A DNA stretch of 64,000 bases from Rhodococcus ruber (GTDB taxonomy: Bacteria; Actinomycetota; Actinomycetes; Mycobacteriales; Mycobacteriaceae), in the NCBI RefSeq assembly GCF_027270735.1, contig NZ_JAPWIJ010000003.1, positions 496,001-560,000 of the forward strand, written 5' to 3'. The number at the start of each line of letters is the position of its first letter. Position 1 is the first letter of the stretch. The position numbers and the translations under genes are program-made. Under the pieces are notes generated by a model that did not search any database, was not told the origin of the DNA, and was given only the letters and a program-made list of their open reading frames with translations. This document shows, one piece after another, positions 18,050 through 27,485 of this stretch.

Positions 18050-18893
18050 GGCGCACCAGGTCTGCTGTTCGTGCCAGACCGGGAAAGGCCTCCGACGTCG
18101 AACGCGGATGAAGCGCGTGAACCGCAAGTCGAAACATCAACGCGCGCAGCAACATCTGTGGCCACTCCGGTAGATCGTCCCAGCGGCCCACCAGACCGTC
18201 GTCGGCGTCACCCCAGGACAGCGCATCCACCACGGCCACTCCGGCGGCCCATGGCGCTGGACGCCAGTACGGCGTGATGTCGCTGATTCCGGGTGCATCG
18301 CTGCCCGAGAACAACACCGTTCCGAACAGGTCGCCGTGTACCAGTTGATCCGGCGACTCGACAGGTTTGCGCAGTGTCGCAAGCTGTTTGACCAACGCGA
18401 GACTGCTTTTTCCGTCGCTGGAGGACGGCTCTGGCGCGCCTGCACCGCGCGCCGATCGGAGGGGAACGGCTTCCCACGCCGCCCTGTCGGCCGCGACGAA
18501 CACATCCACATCTGCCCACGGCGCAACGGGCGGCTGAACCAAGAAGCGGGGACGCTCGAGTTGCGCCGTCGCCGAGTGCAGTCGCAACGACAACGAGACC
18601 ACCTCGTCGTGTCGGGGCTCGGGTTCGCCGGCAACGAACGTGTCTGCGCGCCAGCCCGACACGACGTACCGACCGTCGGTGGAGCGCACCGGGCGAGCGA
18701 GTCGAACTCCGTCCACCGTCAACGTCTCGCGCACCTTGGCCGACCAGGCTGCGCGGGCATGGTCTGCGACCGGAGACAGCACGACGTCACCCAGACGCCA
18801 CCCTCCGTCCCAGTCCGCGCCGAGGGGTGCCGGCTCGACATCGCGCAGCCCGAACGTAGAGATCACGTGCTGAGGGGGTTCGACAGAGCTCAC
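18039..18893 (-). CDS. TIGR02569-family actinobacterial protein (Rv3205c-like)
   Basis: 284-aa conserved actinobacterial protein of unknown function. The family has a faint aminoglycoside-phosphotransferase look: LVHGDLFGTVLF resembles the HGDL catalytic loop, and VAVVDALSWGDADD could carry the metal-binding Asp region. GTG 18893 (VSSVEPPQHV) fits the family N-terminus; an upstream start at 18941 is also open. It lies just upstream of the divergent-order neighbour moeZ as in M. tuberculosis, and overlaps the convergent GntR gene by 11 bp. Confidence 0.82.
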   Translation of the reverse strand: MSSVEPPQHVISTFGLRDVEPAPLGADWDGGWRLGDVVLSPVADHARAAWSAKVRETLTVDGVRLARPVRSTDGRYVVSGWRADTFVAGEPEPRHDEVVSLSLRLHSATAQLERPRFLVQPPVAPWADVDVFVAADRAAWEAVPLRSARGAGAPEPSSSDGKSSLALVKQLATLRKPVESPDQLVHGDLFGTVLFSGSDAPGISDITPYWRPAPWAAGVAVVDALSWGDADDGLVGRWDDLPEWPQMLLRALMFRLAVHALHPRSTSEAFPGLARTADLVRLIL

Positions 18894-18953
18894 GCACGCC
18901 ACGCTACCGCCGATCGGTGCGCCTCTGCGGACGACGCGCACACACGCCCCGCT

Positions 18954-20120
18954 TCAGTAGATGGGCAAACCGGGGTCTATTTGCTTGGCCCACTCCACTA
19001 TTCCGCCCTGCAGATGGGACGCATCGGCAAAACCGGCACCGACCACCGCATCGAGCACTTCCGCGGACCTGATACCGGTTTTGCAGTAGAGCACGATCGG
19101 CACGTGCTGCGGTAGCTCGGCCATGGCCGCACCGGAAAGAATTCGATCCTTCGGAATCAGGCGCGCGCCGTCGATCCGAACGATGTCCCACTCGACCGGT
19201 TCGCGCACGTCGATCAGAGCTACCTCGCGTCCGGACTCCATCATTGCGCGTAGCTGTACGGGGGTGACTTCCAGGCCTGCGGATTCGACGTCCGGGACAA
19301 CTCCACAGAACACCTCGTAGTCGATCAGCTCGGTGATCGGGGTCCGATGCGGATCGGGGGTCAACCGTACCGTTCGATAGCTCATCGCCAATGCGTCGTA
19401 GATCATCAATCGGCCCAGTAGAGTCTCGCCGATTCCGGTGATCAGCTTGATCGCCTCGGTCACCATGATCGAACCGATCGAGGCGCACAGCACTCCCAGC
19501 ACGCCACCTTCTGCACACGAAGGCACCATGCCGGGCGGCGGCGCCTCGGGGTAGAGGTCGCGATAGTTGATGCCGACTCCCCCGGGTGCTCCATCCCAGA
19601 ACACCGAGACCTGGCCCTCGAATCGATAGATCGAACCCCATACGTACGGAATGCCGACGAGGGCGGCCGCATCGTTGACGAGATAACGGGTTGCAAAATT
19701 GTCGGTGCCGTCGAGAACGAGGTCGTAGTGCCCGAAGAGCTCGAGCGCGTTCGATGAATCCAGTCGAACCCTGTGCAACGTCACCTCGACGCCGTCGTTG
19801 AGTTCGAGAATCGAGTCCCGGGCACTGTCGGCCTTCGGACGCCCGACGTCGGACCGGCCGTGGATGACTTGCCGCTGCAGATTGGACAGTTCGACATCGT
19901 CGAATTCCACGATTCCCAGAGTCCCGACACCTGCGGCTGCCAGATACAGAAGGGCAGGTGAACCCAATCCCCCGGCACCGACGACGAGTACGCGAGCGTT
20001 ACGCAGGCGCTTCTGACCATCCATCCCAACGCTGGGAATGATCAGATGACGGCTGTATCGCGCGACCTCCTCGGGCGTCAGTTCGCCAGCGGGTTCGACC
20101 AGCGGAGGTAGTTGGACCAC
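18954..20120 (-). CDS. moeZ: MoeZ, adenylyltransferase and sulfurtransferase
   Basis: 388-aa fusion of an E1-like ATP-using domain and a C-terminal rhodanese domain. The E1 part shows GAGGLGSPALLYLAAAGVG, DDVELSNLQRQ, DGTDNF and the PSCAEGGVLGVL region. The rhodanese loop CKTGIRS carries the persulfide Cys. Such proteins adenylylate and thiocarboxylate small sulfur carriers (MoaD, CysO, ThiS-like) for molybdopterin and cysteine or thiamine synthesis. Position matches Rv3206c. Confidence 0.94.
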   Translation of the reverse strand: MVQLPPLVEPAGELTPEEVARYSRHLIIPSVGMDGQKRLRNARVLVVGAGGLGSPALLYLAAAGVGTLGIVEFDDVELSNLQRQVIHGRSDVGRPKADSARDSILELNDGVEVTLHRVRLDSSNALELFGHYDLVLDGTDNFATRYLVNDAAALVGIPYVWGSIYRFEGQVSVFWDGAPGGVGINYRDLYPEAPPPGMVPSCAEGGVLGVLCASIGSIMVTEAIKLITGIGETLLGRLMIYDALAMSYRTVRLTPDPHRTPITELIDYEVFCGVVPDVESAGLEVTPVQLRAMMESGREVALIDVREPVEWDIVRIDGARLIPKDRILSGAAMAELPQHVPIVLYCKTGIRSAEVLDAVVGAGFADASHLQGGIVEWAKQIDPGLPIY

Positions 20121-20213
20121 GATGCAGCGACGCTCCTCGACTCGACACGGCGGCCGGTGACCCCGATCGCCACGTTCGAATCTAATCCCCGGCCTGTCCT
20201 GAAACCCAGCCGA

Positions 20214-21293
20214 TCACGCTCGCGGGTACGGCCAGGGATTGAATCGACATGTTTTGCCGTCCATGGGGACCACGCCCTCCGGATCCAGTCGCGCGATGTC
20301 GTCGTTGGCCGTGCCGAAGGTCTGCTGCATCATCACTGGTGCCAGGCCACCGTCGGCCTCGCACGGCTGGTGCTGCTGGTAGCCGATTGCGTGGCCCACC
20401 TCGTGGTTGATCTGATACTGACGGTACGAGCCGATGTCCCCTTGAAACGAGATCGCCCCGCGAACCCATCTGGGCTCGTTCAGCACCACTCGTTCGATGC
20501 CGGGGTTGTAACAAGACACCTCGAGTTGAATGTCGTAACCGCACGCCTGCCGGATCGACATCTGCGACGTCAGAGAGATTCTGAAGTCGGGGTCACCCTG
20601 ATCGATTCGCCGAAACGCGAATCGTGGGTCGTTCGTCCAGCTCTTGGGATTGGCGAGTGTCTGGTCCACGAGACGGCCGAACGACTCGTCGCCGCCGAAT
20701 CCGACCGTGTCGACACCGTCCTCCACCTCGACCGTGTACGTGAACACCCGCTCGGTCCCTTGGCCCACCTGCTCGGTGGAACCGGCCACGGTGTGCCACG
20801 TGCCTGCACCTTGGACCGCGAAGGGGCCGCCGTCCGGCAGTTCACCCGAGGAGATCGACGACGCGAAATTACCGTCCGCCTGTGGCGGGACACCGATGAT
20901 TCCGGTGCCCGATGTCGTATCGGAGCTCAGCGTGCCGAACCCGGGATCGGCATTGGTGGACTGCGCCGCGTTGCCGGTGACCGGGTCGCCCGTGCGCACG
21001 GCGTCGAAAACCACGAGCGCAGTGACCACGATCAGAATGGGAACCGCGTATGCCCGCCAGCCGTACGTCGAGGCGAACTTTCCGATCTTGCTCTGCTTGC
21101 GGACGTCGCGGTCGGGTCGACGATTGCGTTGCTTGACCTCGCGCTGCGTCGGATCCCACTGCGCGCGCAATGGTTGATGAGACCCGCGGCTACCCACCGT
21201 GCGTGGGAAATCGTCCGACCGATCGTCGTACTCGTCGTCGACGCCGCCCGACTGCACACCACCGCGGATACGCGGCCCGCCTCGGTCAGTCAC
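20214..21293 (-). CDS. DUF3152 membrane-anchored metallopeptidase-like protein
   Basis: 359-aa protein with a charged N-terminal cytoplasmic region, one membrane segment (about residues 81-97, VPILIVVTALVVFDAV) and an exported C-terminal DUF3152 domain. The domain contains NHEVGHAIGYQQH, a HExxHxxGxxH zinc motif of metzincin type. Two cysteines (ACGYD and VSCYNPG) may form a disulfide. Function is not established; a cell-envelope peptidase is a reasonable guess. Position matches Rv3207c. It is divergent from the TetR gene. Confidence 0.88.
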   Translation of the reverse strand: MTDRGGPRIRGGVQSGGVDDEYDDRSDDFPRTVGSRGSHQPLRAQWDPTQREVKQRNRRPDRDVRKQSKIGKFASTYGWRAYAVPILIVVTALVVFDAVRTGDPVTGNAAQSTNADPGFGTLSSDTTSGTGIIGVPPQADGNFASSISSGELPDGGPFAVQGAGTWHTVAGSTEQVGQGTERVFTYTVEVEDGVDTVGFGGDESFGRLVDQTLANPKSWTNDPRFAFRRIDQGDPDFRISLTSQMSIRQACGYDIQLEVSCYNPGIERVVLNEPRWVRGAISFQGDIGSYRQYQINHEVGHAIGYQQHQPCEADGGLAPVMMQQTFGTANDDIARLDPEGVVPMDGKTCRFNPWPYPRA

Positions 21294-22247
<954 letters not shown>

Positions 22248-22266
22248 AGCGCTCGTCCCGTTCACG

Positions 22267-22306
22267 ACACACGCCCCTCACTCGAAGTCGAGTGAGGGGC
22301 GTGTGT
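22267..22306. terminator. Bidirectional hairpin terminator
   Basis: A perfect 19-bp inverted repeat with a 2-base spacer (arms begin ACACACGCCC and end GGGCGTGTGT) lies between the convergent TetR and DUF3107 genes. No strong U-run follows, as is common in high-GC actinobacteria. Confidence 0.85.
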
Positions 22307-22323
22307 TGCGTCTCCCGGCCGTC

Positions 22324-22551
22324 TCAGGAGGTCGCGAATCCGACCTTCCGAGCATCGGACGGACCGATCTCGACGTACGACACCTTGGCGGCCTGGATCA
22401 AGTACTTGCGTCCCTTCTCGTCTTCCAACGACAGCACTCCGTCCTTACCGGCGAAGGCGGCCGATACGAGCGCTTCGACCTCGGCCGGGGACTGCGTGCT
22501 GTTCACGACGAGCTCACGGGAACTCTCCGAAACACCGATCTTGACCTCCAC
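22324..22551 (-). CDS. DUF3107 protein (Rv3208A-like)
   Basis: 75-aa actinobacterial protein beginning VEVKIGVSES. It is acidic, with a central SPAEVEALVSAAFAG and a C-terminal GRKYLIQAAKVSYVEIG beta segment. The family has no assigned function; it is short, soluble and widely conserved. GTG 22551 has AGG about six bases upstream and matches the usual N-terminus. Ends against the bidirectional terminator. Confidence 0.85.
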   Translation of the reverse strand: MEVKIGVSESSRELVVNSTQSPAEVEALVSAAFAGKDGVLSLEDEKGRKYLIQAAKVSYVEIGPSDARKVGFATS

Positions 22552-22659
22552 GGTCAACCTCCGAACTCTCGACAACTCTGCTCACGCCAGGCTAGTGCAG
22601 CGGGATCGGCCCAGCCGCCCGACGCCCTGTGCTGTCAGCGAACACCGGTGCCGGACGGG

Positions 22660-23379
22660 TCAGTCCAGGCCGAGTGAGGACATCCGCTCCGAGTGCTGTT
22701 CCTGCATCCGATCGAACAGTGCGACCACTCCGTTGAGGTCGCCCGAGGCGGTGATGACGAGATCGGTCAACGACTCGCGCTGTGCGAGCACGAACTGCGC
22801 CTGGGTGATGGCTTCGCCGAGCAGACGGCGCCCCCACAGCATCAGCCGCGCCTTGTCCTGCGAGCTCGCCCGAACCCGCTCGGATACTTCGTGGACGACG
22901 AACTCCGAATGTCCGGTCTCGGCCAGCACGTCTCGCACGATCTCTGCGACGTCGGGATCGAGGCTGTGCGCGATCTGCCGGTAGAAGTCCGCGGCGATAC
23001 CGTCGCCCACGTAGGCCTTGACCAGGGACTCCAACCACGTCGACGGAGTGGTCGATGCGTGGTACTCGTCCAGAGCACGCACGAACGGAGCCATCGAGGC
23101 ATACACGTCGAGACCCCGAACGGACAACGCTCGCTGCAGCGTCTCGAAGTGACTCATCTCCGCCGCCGCCATGCTGGCCAGGGCCACGCGCCCCTCCATC
23201 GACGGAGCCATTCGCGCATCCTCGGCCAGGCGATAGAAGGCCGAGATCTCGCCGTAGGCGAGGACCGCGAACAAGTCCGGGACTCCCGGGTGATCGTGCG
23301 CGATGGCCGGCTCGTCCGACTCGACGAGCGTGGTGGATGCATCTATGGACGACGACGACTCCGGCGAGTGGGCTCCCAT
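22660..23379 (-). CDS. Ferritin-like-fold protein (Rv3210c-like)
   Basis: 239-aa, mostly helical protein of the ferritin-like/MiaE-related group found in actinobacteria. Possible di-metal ligands are the Glu/His pairs in YGEISAFYR, AAAEMSHFETL and ETGHSEFVVHEV. No activity is established. ATG 23379 was preferred; a TTG nine bases upstream is in frame. It is divergent from rhlE, as in M. tuberculosis. Confidence 0.82.
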   Translation of the reverse strand: MGAHSPESSSSIDASTTLVESDEPAIAHDHPGVPDLFAVLAYGEISAFYRLAEDARMAPSMEGRVALASMAAAEMSHFETLQRALSVRGLDVYASMAPFVRALDEYHASTTPSTWLESLVKAYVGDGIAADFYRQIAHSLDPDVAEIVRDVLAETGHSEFVVHEVSERVRASSQDKARLMLWGRRLLGEAITQAQFVLAQRESLTDLVITASGDLNGVVALFDRMQEQHSERMSSLGLD

Positions 23380-23717
23380 GGATGGCAATCGTAGTCCCGT
23401 GCGAGACGCCCCGCCGCGGAGCGCGTCGTACCTGCCGTGACCGGCCGACGATGGTGAATTCGGCTCGGCAAGCTACCATGGTGCTCGATCGTCGCTCGCG
23501 GACCGATGGAACGGACCGAAGAACACGTGATGGTCATCGATAATGTGCGCGCACCTGATCCGGGTCGCCTCGACAGCTTCGCCGCAGCGGACATCGCAGT
23601 CCGTGGCCGCGCTGAGGCTGACGGCGACATCACATCGGATTGAGGGCATCGACTTCGGCCGGCAATAGGCCTGTGCCCTTCCTGTGCGCGCGTTCGAACA
23701 CGAGGAAGGCCAGTCCC
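23380..23717. other. Divergent region upstream of rhlE, with a short possible leader ORF
   Basis: About 340 bp. It holds the promoters for both flanking genes. One short frame, 23527-23643 (GTG ATG start, 38 codons), ends with TGA overlapping an in-frame TTG of rhlE at 23640 (TTGA). Its third-position GC is only intermediate, so I do not call it a gene. Nothing else is evident. Confidence 0.4.
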
Positions 23718-25346
23718 CTGAGCAAGATAGTCATCGACCAAGAATCCGAGACCGGCGACACGACGTTGTCGGCTCAACTGGACGACACCCATGTACCTCC
23801 TACGTTCGCGGAACTGAACGTCGACGCGGCCATCGTTCGTGCTCTCTCCGAGATGGGAATCGAGCGCACCTTCGCCATCCAGGAGCTGACACTGCCACTC
23901 GCCATCGCGGGCGACGACCTCATCGGTCAGGCACGTACCGGCATGGGCAAGACGTTCGGCTTCGGTGTTCCACTTCTGCACCGGCTCGCCACGGACAACT
24001 CCGGCACCACCCCGCTCGACGGCACTCCGCGTGCCTTGATCATCGTTCCGACCCGCGAACTGTGTGTCCAGGTCAGCTCCGATCTCGAGAACGCCTCCAA
24101 GTACCTCAGCGGTGCCAATGGACCCGTCAAGGTGCTCTCCATCTACGGTGGCCGCCCGTACGAGGCTCAGATCAGTGCACTGCAGAACGGGGTCGACGTC
24201 GTCGTCGGAACCCCCGGCCGTCTGCTCGATCTCGCCAAGCAGAACCACCTGATTCTCGGCAAAGTCGGCGTGTTGGTTCTCGACGAAGCCGACGAGATGC
24301 TCGACCTCGGGTTCCTTCCCGACATCGAACGCATCCTCGGCATGGTGCCCGACAAGCGTCAGACGATGCTGTTCTCTGCCACGATGCCCGGCCCGATCAT
24401 CACACTGGCGCGCACGTTCCTGACGCAGCCGACGCACATCCGGGCCGAAGAAGCGGAGTCCTCCGCCGTCCACGACCGCACCGCCCAGCACGTCTACCGG
24501 GCACACGCACTCGACAAGGTCGAGATGGTCGCCAAGGTCCTCAAGGCCGAGGGCCGCGGCGCGACGATGGTGTTCACTCGCACCAAGCGCACCGCTCAGA
24601 AGGTCGCAGACGAGCTGGCCGAGCGCGGCTACTCGGTCGGTGCCGTTCACGGTGACCTCGGTCAGGTCCAACGCGAGAAAGCGCTCAAAGCGTTCCGCAC
24701 CGGCAAGATCGACGTCCTGGTGGCCACCGACGTCGCTGCACGCGGTATCGACATCGACGACGTCACCCACGTCATCAACTACCAGTGCCCCGAGGACGAG
24801 AAGACCTACGTGCACCGCATCGGTCGCACCGGCCGTGCCGGACGCACCGGCATCGCAGTCACCCTGGTCGACTGGGACGACATCCCCCGCTGGCAGCTGA
24901 TCGACAAAGCACTCGATCTCGGCATGCCGGATCCGGTCGAGACCTATTCGAGCTCGCCGCACCTGTTCACCGACCTCGGTATCGCTACGGACGCCACCGG
25001 CACTGTGCGCAAAGCACCCTCGCGTGCTCCGGAGAAGGCAGAGGAGGACAGCGAGACGAACACGGCAGCGCCTGCCGCCGACGCGGCGTCGGCGGCGACC
25101 AAGCCCCGCCGCTCACGCAGTCGCCGTCGCACTCGTGGAGGGCAGGGCGGCGACAACACCGCAGGCTCCGACGCGACGTCGAACGATTCCCCATCTGCTG
25201 CGACTTCGGTTGTCGGACAATCGGATACGACCGATACGGCATCCACCGACACCGCCACCAAGACTGCCCCGCGCCGCCGCAGGCGCCGCCGCTCCAGTGG
25301 ATCCTCGGCCGATGCCGGACCGTCGACTGCGAGCGCTTCGGAGTAG
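23718..25346 (+). CDS. rhlE: RhlE-type DEAD-box RNA helicase
   Basis: DEAD-box ATP-dependent RNA helicase, about 542 aa. Q motif near TFAIQELTLPLAIAG, motif I ARTGMGKT, DEAD box VLDEADEML, SAT, and motif VI HRIGRTGRAGRTG are all present. The C-terminal ~130 residues are disordered, Ala/Ser-rich and carry Arg clusters (RRSRSRRRTRGG, PRRRRRRRSS), as in RNA-binding tails. Probable roles are cold adaptation, RNA decay or ribosome assembly. Start: the only strong Shine-Dalgarno (AGGAAGG, 23703-23709) is eight bases before a CTG at 23718. GTG 23673 and TTG 23640 are alternatives. Position matches Rv3211. Confidence 0.92.
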   Translation: MSKIVIDQESETGDTTLSAQLDDTHVPPTFAELNVDAAIVRALSEMGIERTFAIQELTLPLAIAGDDLIGQARTGMGKTFGFGVPLLHRLATDNSGTTPLDGTPRALIIVPTRELCVQVSSDLENASKYLSGANGPVKVLSIYGGRPYEAQISALQNGVDVVVGTPGRLLDLAKQNHLILGKVGVLVLDEADEMLDLGFLPDIERILGMVPDKRQTMLFSATMPGPIITLARTFLTQPTHIRAEEAESSAVHDRTAQHVYRAHALDKVEMVAKVLKAEGRGATMVFTRTKRTAQKVADELAERGYSVGAVHGDLGQVQREKALKAFRTGKIDVLVATDVAARGIDIDDVTHVINYQCPEDEKTYVHRIGRTGRAGRTGIAVTLVDWDDIPRWQLIDKALDLGMPDPVETYSSSPHLFTDLGIATDATGTVRKAPSRAPEKAEEDSETNTAAPAADAASAATKPRRSRSRRRTRGGQGGDNTAGSDATSNDSPSAATSVVGQSDTTDTASTDTATKTAPRRRRRRRSSGSSADAGPSTASASE

Positions 25347-25355
25347 TCTCCCTTC

Positions 25356-26609
25356 GTGTTGGCTCCAGAACGTCGAACGAGAACCGACCTCGTCGTCGCC
25401 GCCGTCATCGCAGTTGTGGTGGTCGTGGCCGCGAGCATCGCCTGGTTGACCGGCGATGCCCGCGGTACCACGTCGATTTCGGCCGCGGAGCCGCTGCCTC
25501 AGCCCGAGCCGGCAGCATCGGTGCCCACAGCCCTCACCGAATTGTGGCGCGCGCCGAGCGCAGCAACGGATTCGACGCGTACTCCGGCTCCCGTCGTCGC
25601 CGGATCCACTGTGGTGACTGCCGACGGTGGCTCCGTCCTCGGCCGCGATCCGCGGTCGGGTGAGCAGTCCTGGTCGTACACACGCGATCTCCCGCTGTGC
25701 TCGGTGGTCTCGGCGTGGAACACGGCAGTCGCCGTCTACCGCGACGATCGCGGTTGCTCCCAGGTGACCGAACTCGACGGATCCACCGGGCAGCGCAAGG
25801 CGCAACGCACCTCCGACGCCGACGAAGCGGTTCGCCTGTCGTCGGACGGCACCTACGTGACGTCGAGGGGCGACACCCGCATGGAGTTGTGGCGCTCGGA
25901 CATGGTCCGCACCCTCGAGTACGGCCGAGTGGACGCCCCGGTCAATCCGGGTAGTCAGCCGAGAACCGGATGCACCCTGCTGTCCTCGGCCTCGACGAAC
26001 TCGCGGACAGCCGTGCTGGAGCAGTGCCCGGGTGAAGCGGCTGCGCGCTTGTCGCTGATCAACCCTGCACCCAAGGACGCGAGCGAACCCGAGGAGTACG
26101 GGTCGACGGTGGTCCCCGAACTCGTTGTCGGGCCGGACTCCCCCACTGCCGGGCGTATCGTTGCCGTCACCGGAAACGTTGTCGCGCTGTACCTTCCCGC
26201 CGAGAACGGCGCGCCCGATCGAATCGGACTCTACGACGACACGGCTTCGCGGATATCCGAATACAACCTGGCTTCCAACCTCTCCCCCGAGCAGAACTCA
26301 CCGAATTCGCCTGCGACGAAGGCAGGTTCGTTGTTCACCTGGTTCACCGGTGCCGGTGTCCAGGCGCTCGATTCGACCGGCTTGTCTCCCGTGTGGTCCA
26401 TCCCTGGAGCCCTCGGAAGCGGAGCGGTCATGGCCGGCCGACTGCTCGTCCCCGTGGCCGACGGTATCGCGGTGGTCGATCTCGCCACCGGCATATCGAT
26501 CGACGACATACCCGTCGACCGAGGCGACTACGTCGGTCCGGTACAGACGTCGGTCATCGGCGACGTGATCGTCGAGCAGCGCGGTGACGACGTGGTCGCT
26601 CTGGGCTGA
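25356..26609 (+). CDS. Membrane-anchored PQQ-like beta-propeller protein (Rv3212-like)
   Basis: 417-aa protein with one N-terminal membrane segment (about residues 12-32, VVAAVIAVVVVVAASIAWL) and an exported region with repeated beta-propeller blades (GSTVVTADGGSVLGRDPRSGEQSW, DGIAVVDLATGISID). Four cysteines may form disulfides. Function unknown. It starts 9 bp after rhlE and is probably co-transcribed, as in M. tuberculosis. Confidence 0.85.
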   Translation: MLAPERRTRTDLVVAAVIAVVVVVAASIAWLTGDARGTTSISAAEPLPQPEPAASVPTALTELWRAPSAATDSTRTPAPVVAGSTVVTADGGSVLGRDPRSGEQSWSYTRDLPLCSVVSAWNTAVAVYRDDRGCSQVTELDGSTGQRKAQRTSDADEAVRLSSDGTYVTSRGDTRMELWRSDMVRTLEYGRVDAPVNPGSQPRTGCTLLSSASTNSRTAVLEQCPGEAAARLSLINPAPKDASEPEEYGSTVVPELVVGPDSPTAGRIVAVTGNVVALYLPAENGAPDRIGLYDDTASRISEYNLASNLSPEQNSPNSPATKAGSLFTWFTGAGVQALDSTGLSPVWSIPGALGSGAVMAGRLLVPVADGIAVVDLATGISIDDIPVDRGDYVGPVQTSVIGDVIVEQRGDDVVALG

Positions 26610-26631
26610 TCAGGCCGTCGTTCGCCCGGCG

Positions 26632-27426
26632 CTACACAGCCGGATCGTAGGTCTTCAGCTCGGCTCCGTCGTTCCAGTGCGCCAGCAGATTCTCGGCCAG
26701 TTCTCGATACGCCTGCGCGCCCTTGTTCTTTCGCCCCGACAGTACCGTCGCGCCCGATGCGCTGGCCTCGGCGAAGCGAACGGTCCGCGGGATCGGCGGC
26801 GCGAGGACCGGAAGCGAATATCGGTCGGAGACATCGCCGAGTACGTCCCTGCTGTGGGTGGTGCGAGCATCGAACAATGTGGGGAGCGCACCGAGCAGCG
26901 TCAGGTCGGGGTTGGTGATCTGCTGCACCTCGGACACCGTGCGCAACAGCTGCCCCACTCCCCGATGGGCAAGGGTTTCGCACTGCAGAGGCACCAACAC
27001 CGACTGCGCGGCGGTGAGCCCGTTGAGGGTCAGCACCCCCAGCGACGGCGGGCAATCGATGACGACGACATCGAAGTCGTCGAGTATGGGAGCGAGCGCG
27101 CGCTTGAGTGCGAATTCGCGACCCGCCCGCATCAGCAGTAGCGCTTCGGCACCGGCGAGATCGATCGTGGCCGGCAACAAGACGATTCCTTCCGCTGTCT
27201 CGATCAGCACGTCCTCCACCTTGGCGTCCCCGGTCAACACCTCGTGTACGGAGGAATCGAGCTTGTCGGGGTTGTGCCCGAGAGAGAACGTCAGGCAGCC
27301 TTGCGGGTCGAGGTCGACCACCAGGACGCGTCGATCGAGCGCGTGCAGCGCTGCTGCGAGCGAGGCGACCGTGGTGGTCTTGGCCACGCCGCCCTTCTGA
27401 TTCGCTACCGCAAGAATTGTCGTCAC
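26632..27426 (-). CDS. ParA/Soj-family ATPase (orphan)
   Basis: 264-aa Walker-type ATPase with deviant Walker A (NQKGGVAKTTT, residues 9-19), switch motif DLDPQGCLTFSLG and Walker B VVIDCPPSLG. No ParB gene or parS-like site is next to it, so it is probably not the chromosome-partition ParA. Paralogues of this type position other cargo; this one (Rv3213c-like) has no known job. A Val replaces the usual Gly or Ser after the GG pair. Confidence 0.9.
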   Translation of the reverse strand: MTTILAVANQKGGVAKTTTVASLAAALHALDRRVLVVDLDPQGCLTFSLGHNPDKLDSSVHEVLTGDAKVEDVLIETAEGIVLLPATIDLAGAEALLLMRAGREFALKRALAPILDDFDVVVIDCPPSLGVLTLNGLTAAQSVLVPLQCETLAHRGVGQLLRTVSEVQQITNPDLTLLGALPTLFDARTTHSRDVLGDVSDRYSLPVLAPPIPRTVRFAEASASGATVLSGRKNKGAQAYRELAENLLAHWNDGAELKTYDPAV

Positions 27427-27485
27427 GGCTTTGATCCTTGCCTACATTTTGCGGATGAGCGAGAGTTCGGCACCTCTCGGGCGCG

